From assembly GCA_902519405.1 (NCBI GenBank), contig CABYJX010000007.1, positions 1 through 55,630 on the forward strand: 55,630 nucleotides of DNA. Reading direction: 5' to 3'. Under the pieces are notes generated by a model. The model did not search any database. It saw nothing but the letters and a program-made list of their open reading frames with translations, and had not been told where the DNA came from. The DNA is from an uncultured Gammaproteobacteria bacterium. GTDB taxonomy: Bacteria; Pseudomonadota; Gammaproteobacteria; Pseudomonadales; Halieaceae. Positions within the stretch are counted from its first letter, which is position 1, and each line of letters begins with the position of its first letter. Below, in pieces: positions 1 to 10,148 of this stretch. The translations under genes were made by a program, and so were the position numbers.

Positions 1-1020
1 TTATTAGTTAGGTCCGTGACATCTGTTAATGAAGAACTCCTGAAAGGAACATCAGTGAAGTTCGTTGGTAGTGCGACGAGTGGTATTGATCATGTGGATA
101 TAGATTGGTTGAAAAAAAATGGCATAGGGTTTTCTAGTGCGCCCGGATGCAATGCCAACTCGGTAGTAGAATATGTCTTATGCGCTATCGCGGAGATCGA
201 CGATTACTTGGAACGGCTGGAGGCAGGTGGTCGGGTTGGTATAGTAGGGTTTGGACATGTTGGTAAGTGTTTAGCAGAGCGTCTGAGAGGACTAAAAATC
301 CACCATATTATCTATGATCCCTGGTTATCTCTAGATGGAGATTCATTTACTGATGACTTAACAGCCACTCTTAGTTCAGACGTCATTACATTACATGCTT
401 CTCTATGCCATGAGAAACCTTGGCCCAGTAAATATATTATTAATTCCAAAACGCTAGAGGAAATCCCCAAAAATTCGTTATTAATAAATGCAGCTAGAGG
501 AGAACTGATTCATACCGATGCATTATTGGACCTTTTGAGGTGTGGCTTTGGTCCAAATGTGGTCTGTGATGTATGGGAAGGTGAACCTTCTATTTCAAAA
601 GACTTACTGGAGTGCGTGCGAATTGGAACCCCTCATGTTGCTGGATATAGTCACGATGGTAAATTTCTGGGAACAGCAATGCTAGCTAGAGCGCTCACAT
701 CTTTTATGTCATCAGACTTAGTATCCGAAACAATTTATCTAGACCCCCCTCCTGCGATCAAGATTTTATCTGGTGGCACCAAAGCAAGCACCGTGAGAGA
801 TATCTTGAGAGGATTCTATCGAATAGATAAGGACGATAACAGTTTGCGAGCGAATATTACGGGTCATCAACAGCAAGACTCATTCTCCTTTGACAGATTA
901 AGATCAGCGTATCCTGAACGCAGAGAGGCTTACGGTAGTTTGATTCTTGATACGGGTCTGGAGGACCATCAGTTGGCGATGATCGAAGCGTTAGGTTGTA
1001 AGGTATTGCGCAGTTATTAA
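1..1020 (+). CDS. pdxB: Erythronate-4-phosphate dehydrogenase, 5' end cut by window
   Basis: PdxB oxidises 4-phospho-D-erythronate with NAD in the DXP-dependent pyridoxal phosphate pathway (cytosol). The frame is open to base 1, so the gene begins outside the window; by comparison with E. coli PdxB roughly 40 N-terminal residues are missing. Visible family marks are VRSVT near the start, the [14 protein letters not shown] helix, the Rossmann loop GIVGFGHVG, the catalytic Arg in NAARGELI, the Glu in DVWEGEP and the His in GTPHVAGYS, followed by the PdxB-specific C-terminal dimerisation part (PERREAYGS). It is followed after 23 bp by msrB with its own Shine-Dalgarno. Identity is clear from the motif order and the GTPHxAGYS block, which separates PdxB from SerA. 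Confidence 0.95.
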   Translation, partial: LLVRSVTSVNEELLKGTSVKFVGSATSGIDHVDIDWLKKNGIGFSSAPGCNANSVVEYVLCAIAEIDDYLERLEAGGRVGIVGFGHVGKCLAERLRGLKIHHIIYDPWLSLDGDSFTDDLTATLSSDVITLHASLCHEKPWPSKYIINSKTLEEIPKNSLLINAARGELIHTDALLDLLRCGFGPNVVCDVWEGEPSISKDLLECVRIGTPHVAGYSHDGKFLGTAMLARALTSFMSSDLVSETIYLDPPPAIKILSGGTKASTVRDILRGFYRIDKDDNSLRANITGHQQQDSFSFDRLRSAYPERREAYGSLILDTGLEDHQLAMIEALGCKVLRSY

Positions 1021-1043
1021 TCGAAGTTATAAGGAAGGTTTTT

Positions 1044-1400
1044 ATGAAGGATAAAGATGGAATCTGGCGGGAAAAACTAAGCGAGGAAGAATACTATGTG
1101 TGCAGAAAAAAAGGGACGGAAAGAGCATTTTCAGGTGAGTATTGGGACTGTAAGGTAGCTGGCAGCTATGTTTGCAAGTGTTGTGAGGAACTTCTTTTCT
1201 TGTCCGAGCACAAGTACGATTCTGGTTGTGGCTGGCCAAGTTTTTATCAACCGATTAAATCAGCGGCGCTAGAAGAAACTAGAGATACTAGTTTTGGTAA
1301 GTGTGGGTCTCACCTCGGCCACGTTTTTGAGGATGGTCCAGACCCTACCGGCTTGCGATACTGCATTAATAGTCTTTCGATTACCTTAAACCCTAAGTAG
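1044..1400 (+). CDS. msrB: Peptide-methionine (R)-S-oxide reductase MsrB
   Basis: 118-residue cytosolic MsrB that reduces methionine-R-sulfoxide in proteins. Marks are [30 protein letters not shown] and the catalytic Cys in GLRYCINS. The ATG is preceded by AAGGAAGG at good spacing. The structural zinc site of the family uses two CxxC pairs. The first is present (CKCC, about residues 44-47). In the second, only the later Cys is seen (KCGSHLGH), and the position three residues earlier is Phe. The zinc site therefore looks incomplete, although zinc-free MsrB proteins with different substitutions are known. Sits between pdxB and the P450 fragment, all on the plus strand. Confidence 0.93.
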   Translation: MKDKDGIWREKLSEEEYYVCRKKGTERAFSGEYWDCKVAGSYVCKCCEELLFLSEHKYDSGCGWPSFYQPIKSAALEETRDTSFGKCGSHLGHVFEDGPDPTGLRYCINSLSITLNPK

Positions 1401-1419
1401 CGATGATTGGGATTATTGG

Positions 1420-1572
1420 ATGAAACACTACTCTTACCTAATGACGCCCTCGATGCAGGCTAATCCATATTCATTATATGAACAGCTTCGGGCGCATGAC
1501 CCAATTTATAAAATGCCCAATACAGGTTTTATTTTAGTGACGTCATTTGAGCATATTACCAATCGCCTATGA
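1420..1572 (+). pseudogene. Cytochrome P450 N-terminal fragment (50 codons), overlapping the next start
   Basis: A 50-codon frame from an ATG at 1420 to TGA at 1570-1572. It reads like the first stretch of a bacterial cytochrome P450: NPYSLYEQLRAHDPIYKMP, then GFILVTSFEHI, which matches the usual NPYPxYxxLRxxxPVY...GFWxVxxYxxV start. Nothing of the heme-binding C-terminal half follows, so it is either a deletion remnant or a retained leader peptide. The next gene's ATG (1569-1571) overlaps its TGA in an ATGA, so the two are translationally coupled. No strong Shine-Dalgarno precedes the ATG (GATTATTGG). Confidence 0.6.
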
Positions 1573-3989
1573 AACATCCTGACTTAGAAGTAGTGAGTGA
1601 AGCAAAAAATCAGTCTGTGAACCGGCAGATATTATCACTTGATCAGGTAACAGATCGCTCCTTTGGCGGGAAGGCCTTCGGTCTTTCACAACTTATTCAG
1701 ATGGGGTTTTCAGTTCCACGAGGATTCGTTATTGGTAACGCACAATCTAATACATATTTCACTGATCTTAATCGTTATTACGCTACGTTAGATTTTGCAA
1801 CGGTTGCTGTTAGATCATCGGCAACCGATGAAGATAGTGATGAAGCGTCTTTTGCCGGTCAATTCGAAACCGTGCTTAATGTGACTAGCGAGGGCGAGCT
1901 CCTGAATGCTATTGCTCGCTGTGTAGATTCTATTAAAAGTGACGTTGTTAAGCGCTATCAGTATGAGCGCATGGGACATAGTAGCAATACTATGAATGTT
2001 ATTGTTCAGTGTATGATTCAATCTCGTGTCTCAGGAGTAGTCTTCACTTCTGATCCTATTAGCGCTAGACGAGATCGACTGGTGATTGATGCCGTAAATG
2101 GATTAGGAGAATCCTTAGTTAGTGGAGAAACCACGCCTGATCATTACAAAATTAATAATAACGGTGAGGTGGTAGTAAGATATCTAACAGGCGATGTTCC
2201 TCTTCTGAATGATGATGAGATTGCATTGATTTCTGATCAAGCGAGAAAGGCGTCTTCTTTAGTCGGTCATCCGCTGGATCTTGAATGGGCAATTGATAGT
2301 GATGGAGTATTGTATTGGCTCCAAAGTAGACCGATAACAACACTACCCTCTGACCTTAACGAGTTTGATACGGTTTTACCCAAAAATACTGACTTGTTAA
2401 CAACAAGTAATGTGAGCGAAATGATGCCCGGTGCAGTCTGTCCTCTTACAATATCATTCACAGGAGGAGGGATTGACTACGGGCTACAGGACATGCAGGT
2501 GAAGGTAGGGGTAAGAAAGTTTATTGACGATAGCTGGCAAGTCACCGCGGCTGCCTTTGGACATCTTTTCTTAAATTTAACAGGAAACTTATTGATATCA
2601 GCTGGTGTACTTGGTGCAAGCGCTGATCAGGCGGCGCAAACACTTTGTGGCCGTATTGTTCCAGAGCTTAAGGAGTTACCTTTAAAACCCTGGTGGATAA
2701 GAGTTAAAAACACTTTAAAACTTTTAAAGTACTGCATTGATGCACCAAATGTTGTTATTGACTTTACTACTCAGCTTGAGCAATTTTCTATTATAAAGAA
2801 AAAAAATAGTACCGAAATGTGGAGTGAATTAGCCAGTAAACTCTGGTTTTTTAACTATTGTATGGCGGTTCATATTCAGTCATCTACTCTCTCCGGATTT
2901 CTTTCTGCCATCGTAGAAAATTTGGTCTCCGAAAAATCTAATGACAGTACTATTGAAGAGCAGGCCGAAGCAATTAGGCTGTTATCAGGAGCAAAGGATG
3001 TAGAGAGTGTTTTGATGGTAGAGCAGCTAGATAAATTAATCGATGAGATCGCGCTGCGACCGGATGTAGAGAAGAATTTTCAACATGTGGAGACTGATAG
3101 CGCATTAAATTGGCTGCAGTCTACTGAGACAGTATCCGAGGGGTTTATGTGCTTCCTTAACTCACATGGACACCGTGGTGTAAGAGAGCTTTGCATGCGA
3201 GATTTGAGTTGGAGAGACAATCTTGAGCCACTTGTTCAAAGTATGCAGGCCGCAGTACAATCCCGTCTCATTGCCGATGACAAGCCCGGCAAAAATCATG
3301 AAGATCTGGATCATTCGCAACTTTCAAGAGGGCTTCGATGGATTTTACCAAAAGCACATAATGCAATTCGTCGTCGCGAGTTGACGAAGTCGCAGCTGGT
3401 TGAATTAGCGTATCGTTTTAAAGTGGCTTTTCGTCACCTTGGTAAAGTAATGGTATCAGAAGACTTATTACCAGATCCTGATTTAGTAAATTTCTTTAGC
3501 ATCGATGAATTACCAGGGGTGATTAGAAAGCCTTCTCAGGTAGCTATAGAGAAAGCACTGGGCAGACGAACAGCGCTAGAATTTCAGCAACATCTTCGCT
3601 TTCCAGATATCTCTATCGGCCATCCGGAGCCACTAGAAGATTTAATAGAGGCTGAGTTAGATAAAGATTTTATTCAAGGTCGTCCTGCTTCTCGGGGCGT
3701 TGCAGAGGGATTTGTAAGGGTGGCTTATAATCTTGAAGAGGCATCATCGCTGCAACCTCGGGAAATCTTGATCACGCCAATAACAGATATTGGTTGGACA
3801 CCCTACTTTAGTTTGATCTCGGGACTTGTTACTGATTTAGGAAGTTCGGTATCTCACGGAGCAGTGATCGCAAGAGAGTATGGCCTCCCTTGTATTGTTA
3901 ATACCCGGTGCGGCACACGGGTCTTTAAAACTGGCGATCGTGTTCGAATTGATGGGAACTTAGGAACAATTACTTTAATCTCACAGTAG
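1569..3989 (+). CDS. Rifampicin phosphotransferase/PEP-synthase-like enzyme (PPDK_N + swivelling His domain)
   Basis: 806 residues. The N-terminal part is an ATP-grasp PPDK_N domain: FGGKAFGLSQLIQMG, RSSATDEDSDEASFAGQFET, SGVVFTSDP, GLGESLVSGETTPDHY, and the usual domain end YWLQSRPIT near residue 255. A long middle region of about 400 residues follows. The C-terminus is the PEP-utiliser swivelling domain with the phospho-accepting His in SVSHGAVIAREYGLPC (His at about residue 763). This order and size match rifampicin phosphotransferase and related dikinases acting on secondary substrates. The classical PEP-synthase C-terminal barrel is absent, so this is not PpsA. The substrate is unknown; the middle region would bind it. 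Starts in an ATGA overlap with the P450 fragment. Confidence 0.8.
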   Translation: MKHPDLEVVSEAKNQSVNRQILSLDQVTDRSFGGKAFGLSQLIQMGFSVPRGFVIGNAQSNTYFTDLNRYYATLDFATVAVRSSATDEDSDEASFAGQFETVLNVTSEGELLNAIARCVDSIKSDVVKRYQYERMGHSSNTMNVIVQCMIQSRVSGVVFTSDPISARRDRLVIDAVNGLGESLVSGETTPDHYKINNNGEVVVRYLTGDVPLLNDDEIALISDQARKASSLVGHPLDLEWAIDSDGVLYWLQSRPITTLPSDLNEFDTVLPKNTDLLTTSNVSEMMPGAVCPLTISFTGGGIDYGLQDMQVKVGVRKFIDDSWQVTAAAFGHLFLNLTGNLLISAGVLGASADQAAQTLCGRIVPELKELPLKPWWIRVKNTLKLLKYCIDAPNVVIDFTTQLEQFSIIKKKNSTEMWSELASKLWFFNYCMAVHIQSSTLSGFLSAIVENLVSEKSNDSTIEEQAEAIRLLSGAKDVESVLMVEQLDKLIDEIALRPDVEKNFQHVETDSALNWLQSTETVSEGFMCFLNSHGHRGVRELCMRDLSWRDNLEPLVQSMQAAVQSRLIADDKPGKNHEDLDHSQLSRGLRWILPKAHNAIRRRELTKSQLVELAYRFKVAFRHLGKVMVSEDLLPDPDLVNFFSIDELPGVIRKPSQVAIEKALGRRTALEFQQHLRFPDISIGHPEPLEDLIEAELDKDFIQGRPASRGVAEGFVRVAYNLEEASSLQPREILITPITDIGWTPYFSLISGLVTDLGSSVSHGAVIAREYGLPCIVNTRCGTRVFKTGDRVRIDGNLGTITLISQ

Positions 3990-4050
3990 TCTCGTTCTTT
4001 CCTAAAATTTCCAAGGAAAATACAATATATCAGTATCTTAAAAACAGAAG

Positions 4051-4542
4051 CTAGAGCGATCTGTTTACGACATCATCAGTCGTACAGTCCTCATTTAGAG
4101 CTTCTATGACTAACGTCATTCCTCTAGTATTAATTACTCGTACTGAAGACCCGGAACTGATATTGCAATCGCTCTCTACGGTCCAAAATGTATCACCTAT
4201 CTGAATCTTTTCTTGGCCTTCAACAGATTTCTCTAGAGTAAATTGCCGGCCGACTAACTGGGCGGCCCTATCATTTAGTTTAGGTGAATCAGACTTTAGA
4301 TTAAATTGTTTAAATATTTTGAGATAAAGTATTGTGAACGCCACGGCAAGGACAGAAAAAATTATAAGTTGCCATTCCCAAGATATCGTATCTGTCATCA
4401 AATTCAATAGGGCCATCGTGATAGCAGCTATTGATATGCCAATAAAGAAACCGGCTGTACCAAAAAGCTCGAAGATAAGAAGACATATTCCAAAAATGAA
4501 CCAGTGCCATGGTTGCAATTCTTGTAAGAATTCTACAATCAT
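4051..4542 (-). CDS. NfeD-family membrane protein (QmcA partner)
   Basis: 163-residue membrane protein. The N-terminus has two or three hydrophobic helices ([52 protein letters not shown]). The C-terminal 65 residues form a beta-rich OB-fold typical of NfeD ([42 protein letters not shown]). NfeD proteins are encoded next to stomatin-like proteins and are thought to act with them at the membrane. Here the ATG overlaps the stop codon of the upstream qmcA by four bases, so the two are co-translated. Equivalent to E. coli YbbK. Confidence 0.88.
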   Translation of the reverse strand: MIVEFLQELQPWHWFIFGICLLIFELFGTAGFFIGISIAAITMALLNLMTDTISWEWQLIIFSVLAVAFTILYLKIFKQFNLKSDSPKLNDRAAQLVGRQFTLEKSVEGQEKIQIGDTFWTVESDCNISSGSSVRVINTRGMTLVIEALNEDCTTDDVVNRSL

Positions 4543-5459
4543 TTTTCTTCTTCCCTGATCGCTCCTGTGATTTCGGAAATACCGGCTAGTGATCCTATGA
4601 GAGAGCTCGCTTCTAATGGAATCATAAATACCTTACTATTATTTGATGCTACAAGTTGGCCCAAGGCTTCGGTATACTTCTGAGCAATGAAGTAGTTGAT
4701 CGCTTGAGGGTCTCCATTCGAAATTGCTTTACTGACAACCTCCGTAGCTTTCGCTTCTGCCTCTGCTAGTCTCTCTCTGGCCTCAGCCTCTCGCATAGCA
4801 GCTTGCAGTTGTCCCTCAGCCTGTAGTATCGCCGCCTGCTTGTCTCCCTCAGCTCGTTTAATTTCCGCTTCCCGATGCCCTTCGGCTTCGAGAATTTGAG
4901 CCCGCTTGTCTCTCTCCGCTTTCATCTGTCGTGCCATTGATTGCACTAGATCATCGGGCGGGGTGATGTCACGGATCTCTATTCGAGTGACTTTAATACC
5001 CCAAGGGTTTGTCGCCTCGTCTACTTTGATTAGAAGTTCTGTATTGATGCGATCTCTATTACTAAGCATCTCGTCCAACTCCATCGATCCAAGCACTGCT
5101 CGGATATTAGTCATGACAAGATTCTGCATAGCCAATGTCCTATCATTTACCTCGTAGGCAGCCTTTTCAGGCTCCTGGACCTGATAAAAACATACAGCAT
5201 CTGTCGTTACCATAGCATTATCAGAGCTGATCACCTCTTGCGGTAAGATATCGAGGACTTGCTCCATCATGTTCAGTTTTTCACCGATTCGGTCCACAAG
5301 AGGAATTATAAAATTTATACCAGGGCTAAGAATTCCGGTGTATCTGCCGAAGCGCTCCACAGTCCAGCTGAATCCTTGAGGGACAATTTTTGCGCCCGTC
5401 AGAGTCAGTAATAACGCGAAAAGTAGAAACACAATAACCGAAATACTGAATCCTTCCAT
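4539..5459 (-). CDS. qmcA: QmcA, stomatin/prohibitin (SPFH) family protein
   Basis: 306-residue SPFH protein: one N-terminal membrane helix ([17 protein letters not shown]), then [76 protein letters not shown], then an Ala/Glu/Arg-rich coiled coil and an end like E. coli QmcA ([28 protein letters not shown]). I chose ATG at 5459, preceded by GGGAGA, rather than the TTG at 5492 that would add 11 residues before the membrane helix. Forms an overlapping pair with the NfeD gene. The role is membrane-microdomain scaffolding and protease modulation in the family; no specific target is visible here. Confidence 0.93.
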   Translation of the reverse strand: MEGFSISVIVFLLFALLLTLTGAKIVPQGFSWTVERFGRYTGILSPGINFIIPLVDRIGEKLNMMEQVLDILPQEVISSDNAMVTTDAVCFYQVQEPEKAAYEVNDRTLAMQNLVMTNIRAVLGSMELDEMLSNRDRINTELLIKVDEATNPWGIKVTRIEIRDITPPDDLVQSMARQMKAERDKRAQILEAEGHREAEIKRAEGDKQAAILQAEGQLQAAMREAEARERLAEAEAKATEVVSKAISNGDPQAINYFIAQKYTEALGQLVASNNSKVFMIPLEASSLIGSLAGISEITGAIREEEK

Positions 5460-5535
5460 GACTGTCTCCCAGACAACTTTATTCTCTAACAATTATATCT
5501 TACGAAATCAGACTTGTATGTGGAAATTCATTCAT

Positions 5536-5612
5536 CTCGAGGCTAGAGCGATTTACCAATTAAGAATCGGTTATCGAAAAGGAATGGTAAGATTCACAAT
5601 AACAAAATTGTG
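5536..5612 (+). repeat. Orphan 3' end of the four-Cys module (fragment A)
   Basis: Reads EARAIYQLRIG in one frame and aligns base for base with the 3' end and immediate downstream sequence of fragment E at 20368-20457 (shared gagRctagRgcgRttta, aattRagaat, atcgaaaa and ggtaaNattcac segments). The stop codon position has become CAA. No module body lies upstream. Plus-strand oriented, although the genes on both sides are on the minus strand. Confidence 0.65.
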
Positions 5613-5656
5613 ATGTGTTAAACAAATCTCTATTAACCCACTAATTTAAGAGGATT

Positions 5657-5674
5657 TCGCCCCCTAGGGGGCGA
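5657..5674. other. Perfect 18-bp palindrome
   Basis: TCGCCCCCTAGGGGGCGA is fully self-complementary and very GC-rich in an AT-rich spacer between two minus-strand genes (downstream of the 5752-6588 gene). It may be a transcription stop hairpin without a U tract, or a protein-binding palindrome. No run of T follows on either strand. Confidence 0.5.
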
Positions 5675-5751
5675 CCTCGCAAGAAAATCTTGATAGTTTT
5701 TAGTCGTCTACACTGATCGTTATTAAATATCGTTAAGCTGTAGTGCCCTTT

Positions 5752-6588
5752 TTAATCATATGATGCCTGTCGTATTCTCAAAGCATTGAAAGCTTGCGAG
5801 GTATGGCAATCTACTACCGGTTGAAAAGTTTTCACCCAGAACGTCCAAAATCCTTGTTCTGTGCTCTCTCTATTTTGATCCTCATATGCCTTAACACTCT
5901 CATACTCGCGTAGCCACAAAAAATCTGGAGCATTATCTATATCACTGCCTAAGAATCCGGTATTCGCCCAAAACTGAGATGCATTTTGCTCAAATGGTGA
6001 CTTGTCCTTTAAGAATTCTACTAATGCCTTGTTGGCCCTCAAAAGATCATCATCACTCTTCGATGTCAGCTTACCTCTTAAGTTATCCCAGTCCGATTCC
6101 ATTCCACACTCAGAAATAGTGATCATCCGTTTTTTCTTATTTGAAAGATCAACTCCATCAAAAACTTTCCAGCCCCAATAATGAATAGCTGAATTGCACG
6201 CCAAGACCGAATTAATTAACTCCGCTAGGCCTTTATCATTGTCAGTGAGCAAATCAATTGTTGGCTCTTCTGATTTCAGGGACCAGTTACCATACCAAAC
6301 TATATTTCTTGCTAAATCTGGACTAGTCGAAAATATGGGTCTTAAAATATAAGCGGTATAATGATTGATACCACTCTCATCGGCCATCTCATTCCAAGTA
6401 TCTACGGTAGAGGAAAGATCGATCATTGTCTTTCCCTCTCTCAATTCACATGATCTGATTTCTGATGGGAATGGTTTCCCCCACCCTCCGTAATCGTAGT
6501 CATCAGCACTAGATAACGATGTTGTGAAGGGCATCATACCGATAAAGTAAATCCACAAAAACTTAGTCTTAACAAAATTCATATCCAC
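5752..6588 (-). CDS. Secreted protein of unknown function, possible dimeric alpha-beta barrel repeats
   Basis: 278 residues with a signal peptide (FLWIYFIGMMPFTTSLSSA, cleavage near residue 28). The mature part has two segments that resemble each other loosely. One runs around residues 80-150 (AYILRPIFS..., HYWGWKVFDG). The other runs around 205-265 (NTGFLGSDIDNAPDFLWLREYESVKAYEDQN, then VKTFQPVVDCH). The pattern of a Phe/Trp-rich strand, a helix and a short acidic loop recalls ABM/NIPSNAP-type domains, but this is only a suggestion. Four cysteines fit a periplasmic protein. ATG at 6588 or 6582. It stands alone on the minus strand before the secreted-protein block. Confidence 0.75.
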   Translation of the reverse strand: MDMNFVKTKFLWIYFIGMMPFTTSLSSADDYDYGGWGKPFPSEIRSCELREGKTMIDLSSTVDTWNEMADESGINHYTAYILRPIFSTSPDLARNIVWYGNWSLKSEEPTIDLLTDNDKGLAELINSVLACNSAIHYWGWKVFDGVDLSNKKKRMITISECGMESDWDNLRGKLTSKSDDDLLRANKALVEFLKDKSPFEQNASQFWANTGFLGSDIDNAPDFLWLREYESVKAYEDQNRESTEQGFWTFWVKTFQPVVDCHTSQAFNALRIRQASYD

Positions 6589-6941
6589 TCCTAGATAACT
6601 ATTTCTTAAATATAAAATTTAAATTGTATCAGATAGTTAATTGAATATTTTCATCAACGTGCTCATGACCATATTTGCGGCACCAAAATTAGCTTAAATT
6701 GGTTTAATCGAAGTAACTACTGTCCAACTAACAACTTTATCAACTGCCCCACCACCGCTGGTCTTCAATCCCAGACAACGACTATTTCTTTAGAGATCAG
6801 GGACATTTACTAATTAAGAATAGGGTAGTGATATCTTTTCGCAAGTTAAGAACTTTCCTTTTATTTTTTTCGATAATATTTGAGCAGTTTTAATGGTGTT
6901 TTCTGATTTATTTACCATCGTCCTCAAGTTACTATTTAGTA
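6589..6941. other. Gene-free spacer holding module fragment B
   Basis: No credible gene is seen. The right half contains the eroded module 3' end at 6739-6825 (listed separately). The rest is AT-rich divergent promoter space between the minus-strand secreted protein and the plus-strand metalloprotease. Confidence 0.6.
6739..6825 (+). repeat. Orphan 3' end of the four-Cys module (fragment B)
   Basis: In one frame, 6739-6813 reads INCP...QSQTTTISLEIRDIY followed by TAA. This parallels the module end ITCDLPPQTAITSIEIRAIY-stop of the gene ending at 14206. The bases after the stop (taattaagaata) match fragments A and E. There is no start codon and no upstream module body, so it is a remnant. Confidence 0.65.
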
Positions 6942-9900
6942 ATGAAATTCCTCGGAATCTTTTTCGTCCTAATCATCTCTAATCCTGTCTTTGCGGTTGA
7001 GTTATTCTCTTATAAGGAATCCAGCTCAAGAATACACCCGGAGAAAGGAATCCATCCAATTACACTTTCCATTGTCCCAAAAAAGCTGCTTGCTGGTGAT
7101 ACGCTTGAGATTAAAGCGCCTTCAGGTGAGGTTGTGCAATACTTGGTAGAAAAGTCAGAATTGACAGGATTAGGCAATTGGTTAGTAACAGCAAAGGTGG
7201 TGGACGAGTTCTCTCGATTGCAATTAGTTATTGGTGAGAAGGGAGATTTATTAGGAGACTTCAATATACTCGATCGAAAATACAAAATCGATTCTGCTAA
7301 TGGATCATTACAAATTATAGATATTCTATCCACGGGTGCAAAACTCTTACCTATCGATCACGGTGCACTCGTTCCACCTGGCATTGGTGCACTCGTTCCA
7401 CCTGGTATTAAGGGGATAAAAAAAAAAGTGAGATAAACCGCTCGAGTCGTTCTTCTGAAATTGCTACCATAAATCTGCTGATTTACTATGATGATCGCTT
7501 AGAAAATGCGCTTCAAGTAGTAGATACTGTCGTCTCTCTCGCGAATTCAGCATTCTCAGACAGCGGAATTTTTATCAGGCTCAACGTAAGTCAGGCCTTA
7601 TCTGTATCGTTGCCAGATGATGGTGAGCTAACATTGGATTTGGTAACCGAGCAGATGCGTGTTGGAGAAGGGGCATTTTCTAGTTTGGCATCGGATCGGG
7701 ACACCTATCAGGCAGATATAGTGCATACTATGGTGAGACCTCCTAATACTGATGCTTGTGGAATGGCGTGGGTCGCCACTGTGCGCGGAATCACTGCTCG
7801 AGAACTCTTTTTAGGGGCTACGCATTGGCATCCTCCCTCTGGGTCAGGGTCATATTGTGATAATTTGTCCTTTGCTCATGAGATCGGACATAATCTTGGC
7901 TCCAATCACAATCGTTTAGATTCTCTCAACGATGATGGAAGTGTGGATGACGGTGCGTTTACTTACAGCTATGGACACAGAGTAGATGGTAGTTTCTACA
8001 CAATAATGGGGTATAACTCGCCACAAAATGAGGCTAGAGTTGGTCTCTTTTCGGCACCAAATAAGAATTCTTGTTCCGGACAGCCCTGTGGTATCGCGAT
8101 AGGCGAAGTTGGTGAAGCGGATAATGTTACTGGTTTTAATGAAATTCGTCATGCGGTTGCTGGGCTTGAAGGAAACATTTTCAATTCTGAAAATGTTTCC
8201 TCCTATAAAGTAGGATGGGAATGCGAAAGTGATGGAATTACAGGCTATAGCGGTTATACCCACGTGCTTAATAGTTCCCCATTTAGTTTGAAGTTGCTTA
8301 AAGGATATTGGTTGACCGGTGCCGGTGATATCTATACTTCTTATACAGCAAGTGCTGATGATGTCTTGGTTCCCGGTGACTCAGCAGCCAGAGGTTGGTG
8401 CGCAACAGGAGACTCACCGCTAGATACTGGTGCCGTACGATCCAGTTATTGGACTTATGAAAATCCAGTTACCGGTGTCACAGAAGAAACCGAGAGGATA
8501 TATTGGAATTCTTCTTACACCGTTACAGTAAAATCAGGATCAAACGGTATTGTTTCTCCAAGTGGATCAGTCCAGGTTAATGCTGGCGAAAATTTGAGTG
8601 TCAATGCGTCTCCTGATTCAGGCTACCAGCTTAATTTTTTCACAGGCGATTGTGAAGGTGGTCAGAGTACTAGTACTTTCACAACAGGCCCCATATCATA
8701 TGATTGCAAGGTGACCGCACACTTTAAACCTAGTGAGATCATAACAACTACGTATACAGTTACTCCGAGCGCAGGATCTGGCGGATCAATTTCACCTCCA
8801 TCGCCTCAAACTGTTTCAGAGGGCAGTACAATCAGTTTTACCATTACGCCTAGTTCCGGTTACGATATTCTTAATGTTGGAGGTAGTTGTGGAGGAAATC
8901 TTACTGGTGGTACATATACAACCAATGCAATAACATCCGATTGTACCGTCACTGCCAATTTTGAATCTACCACTAGTGATTTTTCCTCATCTGATGTGGT
9001 GAGCTACAAAATTGAGCGTACTTTAGCGGGAAGCTATTTTTGCGATAATGAGGGAGAAATTTATAAGGGACATGGATTGTCGAATAACTCATCAAAAACT
9101 ATAACAGTTACCGGTTGGGAGACCAAAATAGGCTCCGAATGGACAGAAGTCTACTCTGAAACAGAACAAGTGGGTGCAGGTGCTTCCACAAATCGTGGTT
9201 ACTGCGATGCCAACGAAAACCATTATTTGGGTAGGGTGGTCCGCGAGACGCGATGGAGCTATCAACATCCAGTCGCTAACGAAATAATAAAAAGTGATGT
9301 CCTTACATGGGCTTCAGCTGTTGCAAGTTACTATACGGTAACACCCAGTGCAGGCACAGGCGGATCGATTTCACCGTCGACGCCCCAACGTGTAGAGGCT
9401 GGAGATAAAACATCTTTTACGATTGCATCAGATTCTGGATATGAAGTAACTTCAGTTGGCGGAACCTGCGGGGGCTCTCTCAGAGATTCAACTTTCACGA
9501 CTAATCTGATTAACAGTGACTGTACTGTAAACGCAAATTTTTCATTAACTGCTCCAGTCCAAGAGACAGAGATTCACACAATCATTCCAGGCACCTCATG
9601 CACCGCGTCTGATCCCGGCAACAGTCTCAAATTGCAGTCTAGAGAATCCGGACTCATCAATACAAAATCAGATGACAATCTTGAGGTTGTATGTCCTATT
9701 GTGCTGCCATTAATAGATACGATAGAAACAATTGGTGATGTTCGTATTGGCATTTCTCTGAGAGCGAGATCAACCAATCTTGATCTTGAAGCAGGTGACG
9801 AAATGGACTGTTCTCTAACCGAGCAGCTAGGGCAAGAAACCCGTTCAATGTTAGCAGTGGATGTTCCACTGGCCTTCGAAGAAGAAACTTCCAAAACTTT

Positions 9901-10006
9901 GGGTGAGTCATTGACAGTATCGTATCTTGGCTCCTATAGTATTATCTGCGATGTACCACCTCAGACAGCGATTACCTCTATTGAGACCAGACTAGTTGTA
10001 GAGTAA
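6942..10006 (+). CDS. Secreted zinc metalloprotease with repeat domains, read through a -1 frameshift at an A10 tract
   Basis: The two halves join into about 1021 residues. The first frame (6942-7436, 164 residues) has a signal peptide (FLGIFFVLIISNPVFA) and an N-terminal beta domain, then stops at 7434-7436. The protease frame is open from 7412, just after a TAA at 7409-7411, so the shift must lie within 7412-7433, which holds ten A (7418-7427). Frame 0 is ATA AAA AAA AAA GTG, a good A_AAA_AAA slippery site. After the shift come INLLIYYDDR, the zinc site HEIGHNLGSNHN (His at 7877) and the Met-turn IMGYNS, as in reprolysin-like peptidases. Downstream are two copies of a W/Y-rich domain (about 8190-8500 and 8990-9310), three GG-rich bacterial repeats (YTVTPSAGSGGSISP type) and the C-terminal four-Cys module (9574-10006). 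Alternatively the shift is a base-count error or a recent mutation. Confidence 0.8.
7362..7409 (+). repeat. Tandem 24-bp duplication encoding GALVPPGI twice
   Basis: ggtgcactcgttccacctgg plus cattt/tatt ends: bases 7362-7385 and 7386-7409 differ at one position. The repeat lies directly upstream of the A10 frameshift tract and lengthens the linker between the N-terminal domain and the protease. Confidence 0.9.
9574..10006 (+). repeat. Four-Cys C-terminal module, copy 1
   Basis: About 140 residues with cysteines in the contexts TSCTASDP, VVCPIV, MDCSLTE and IICDVPPQ, plus NSLKLQSRESGLINT and the end PPQTAITSIETR. The same four cysteines, in the same order, occur in the genes ending at 11957, 14206 and 20342. 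Confidence 0.85.
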
Positions 10007-10148
10007 GGCATCAGCTATTTTCAAAGAGCAAATGCTAATCTGATATAAGCAGATAGAAAAAGTAATATCAGCGAAAATATAACTGCTCGAAGTCACAAAG
10101 CTTAAATTTAAGTGCCTATTAGTTCAAAAATTGTGGAGTGATAGTTTT

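Noticed and set aside
4045-4062. gctagagcgat near the NfeD gene end, also at 30411, resembling fragment A
   Set aside because: Only 11 bases match, and both lie within normal coding sequence; not enough to call a module remnant.
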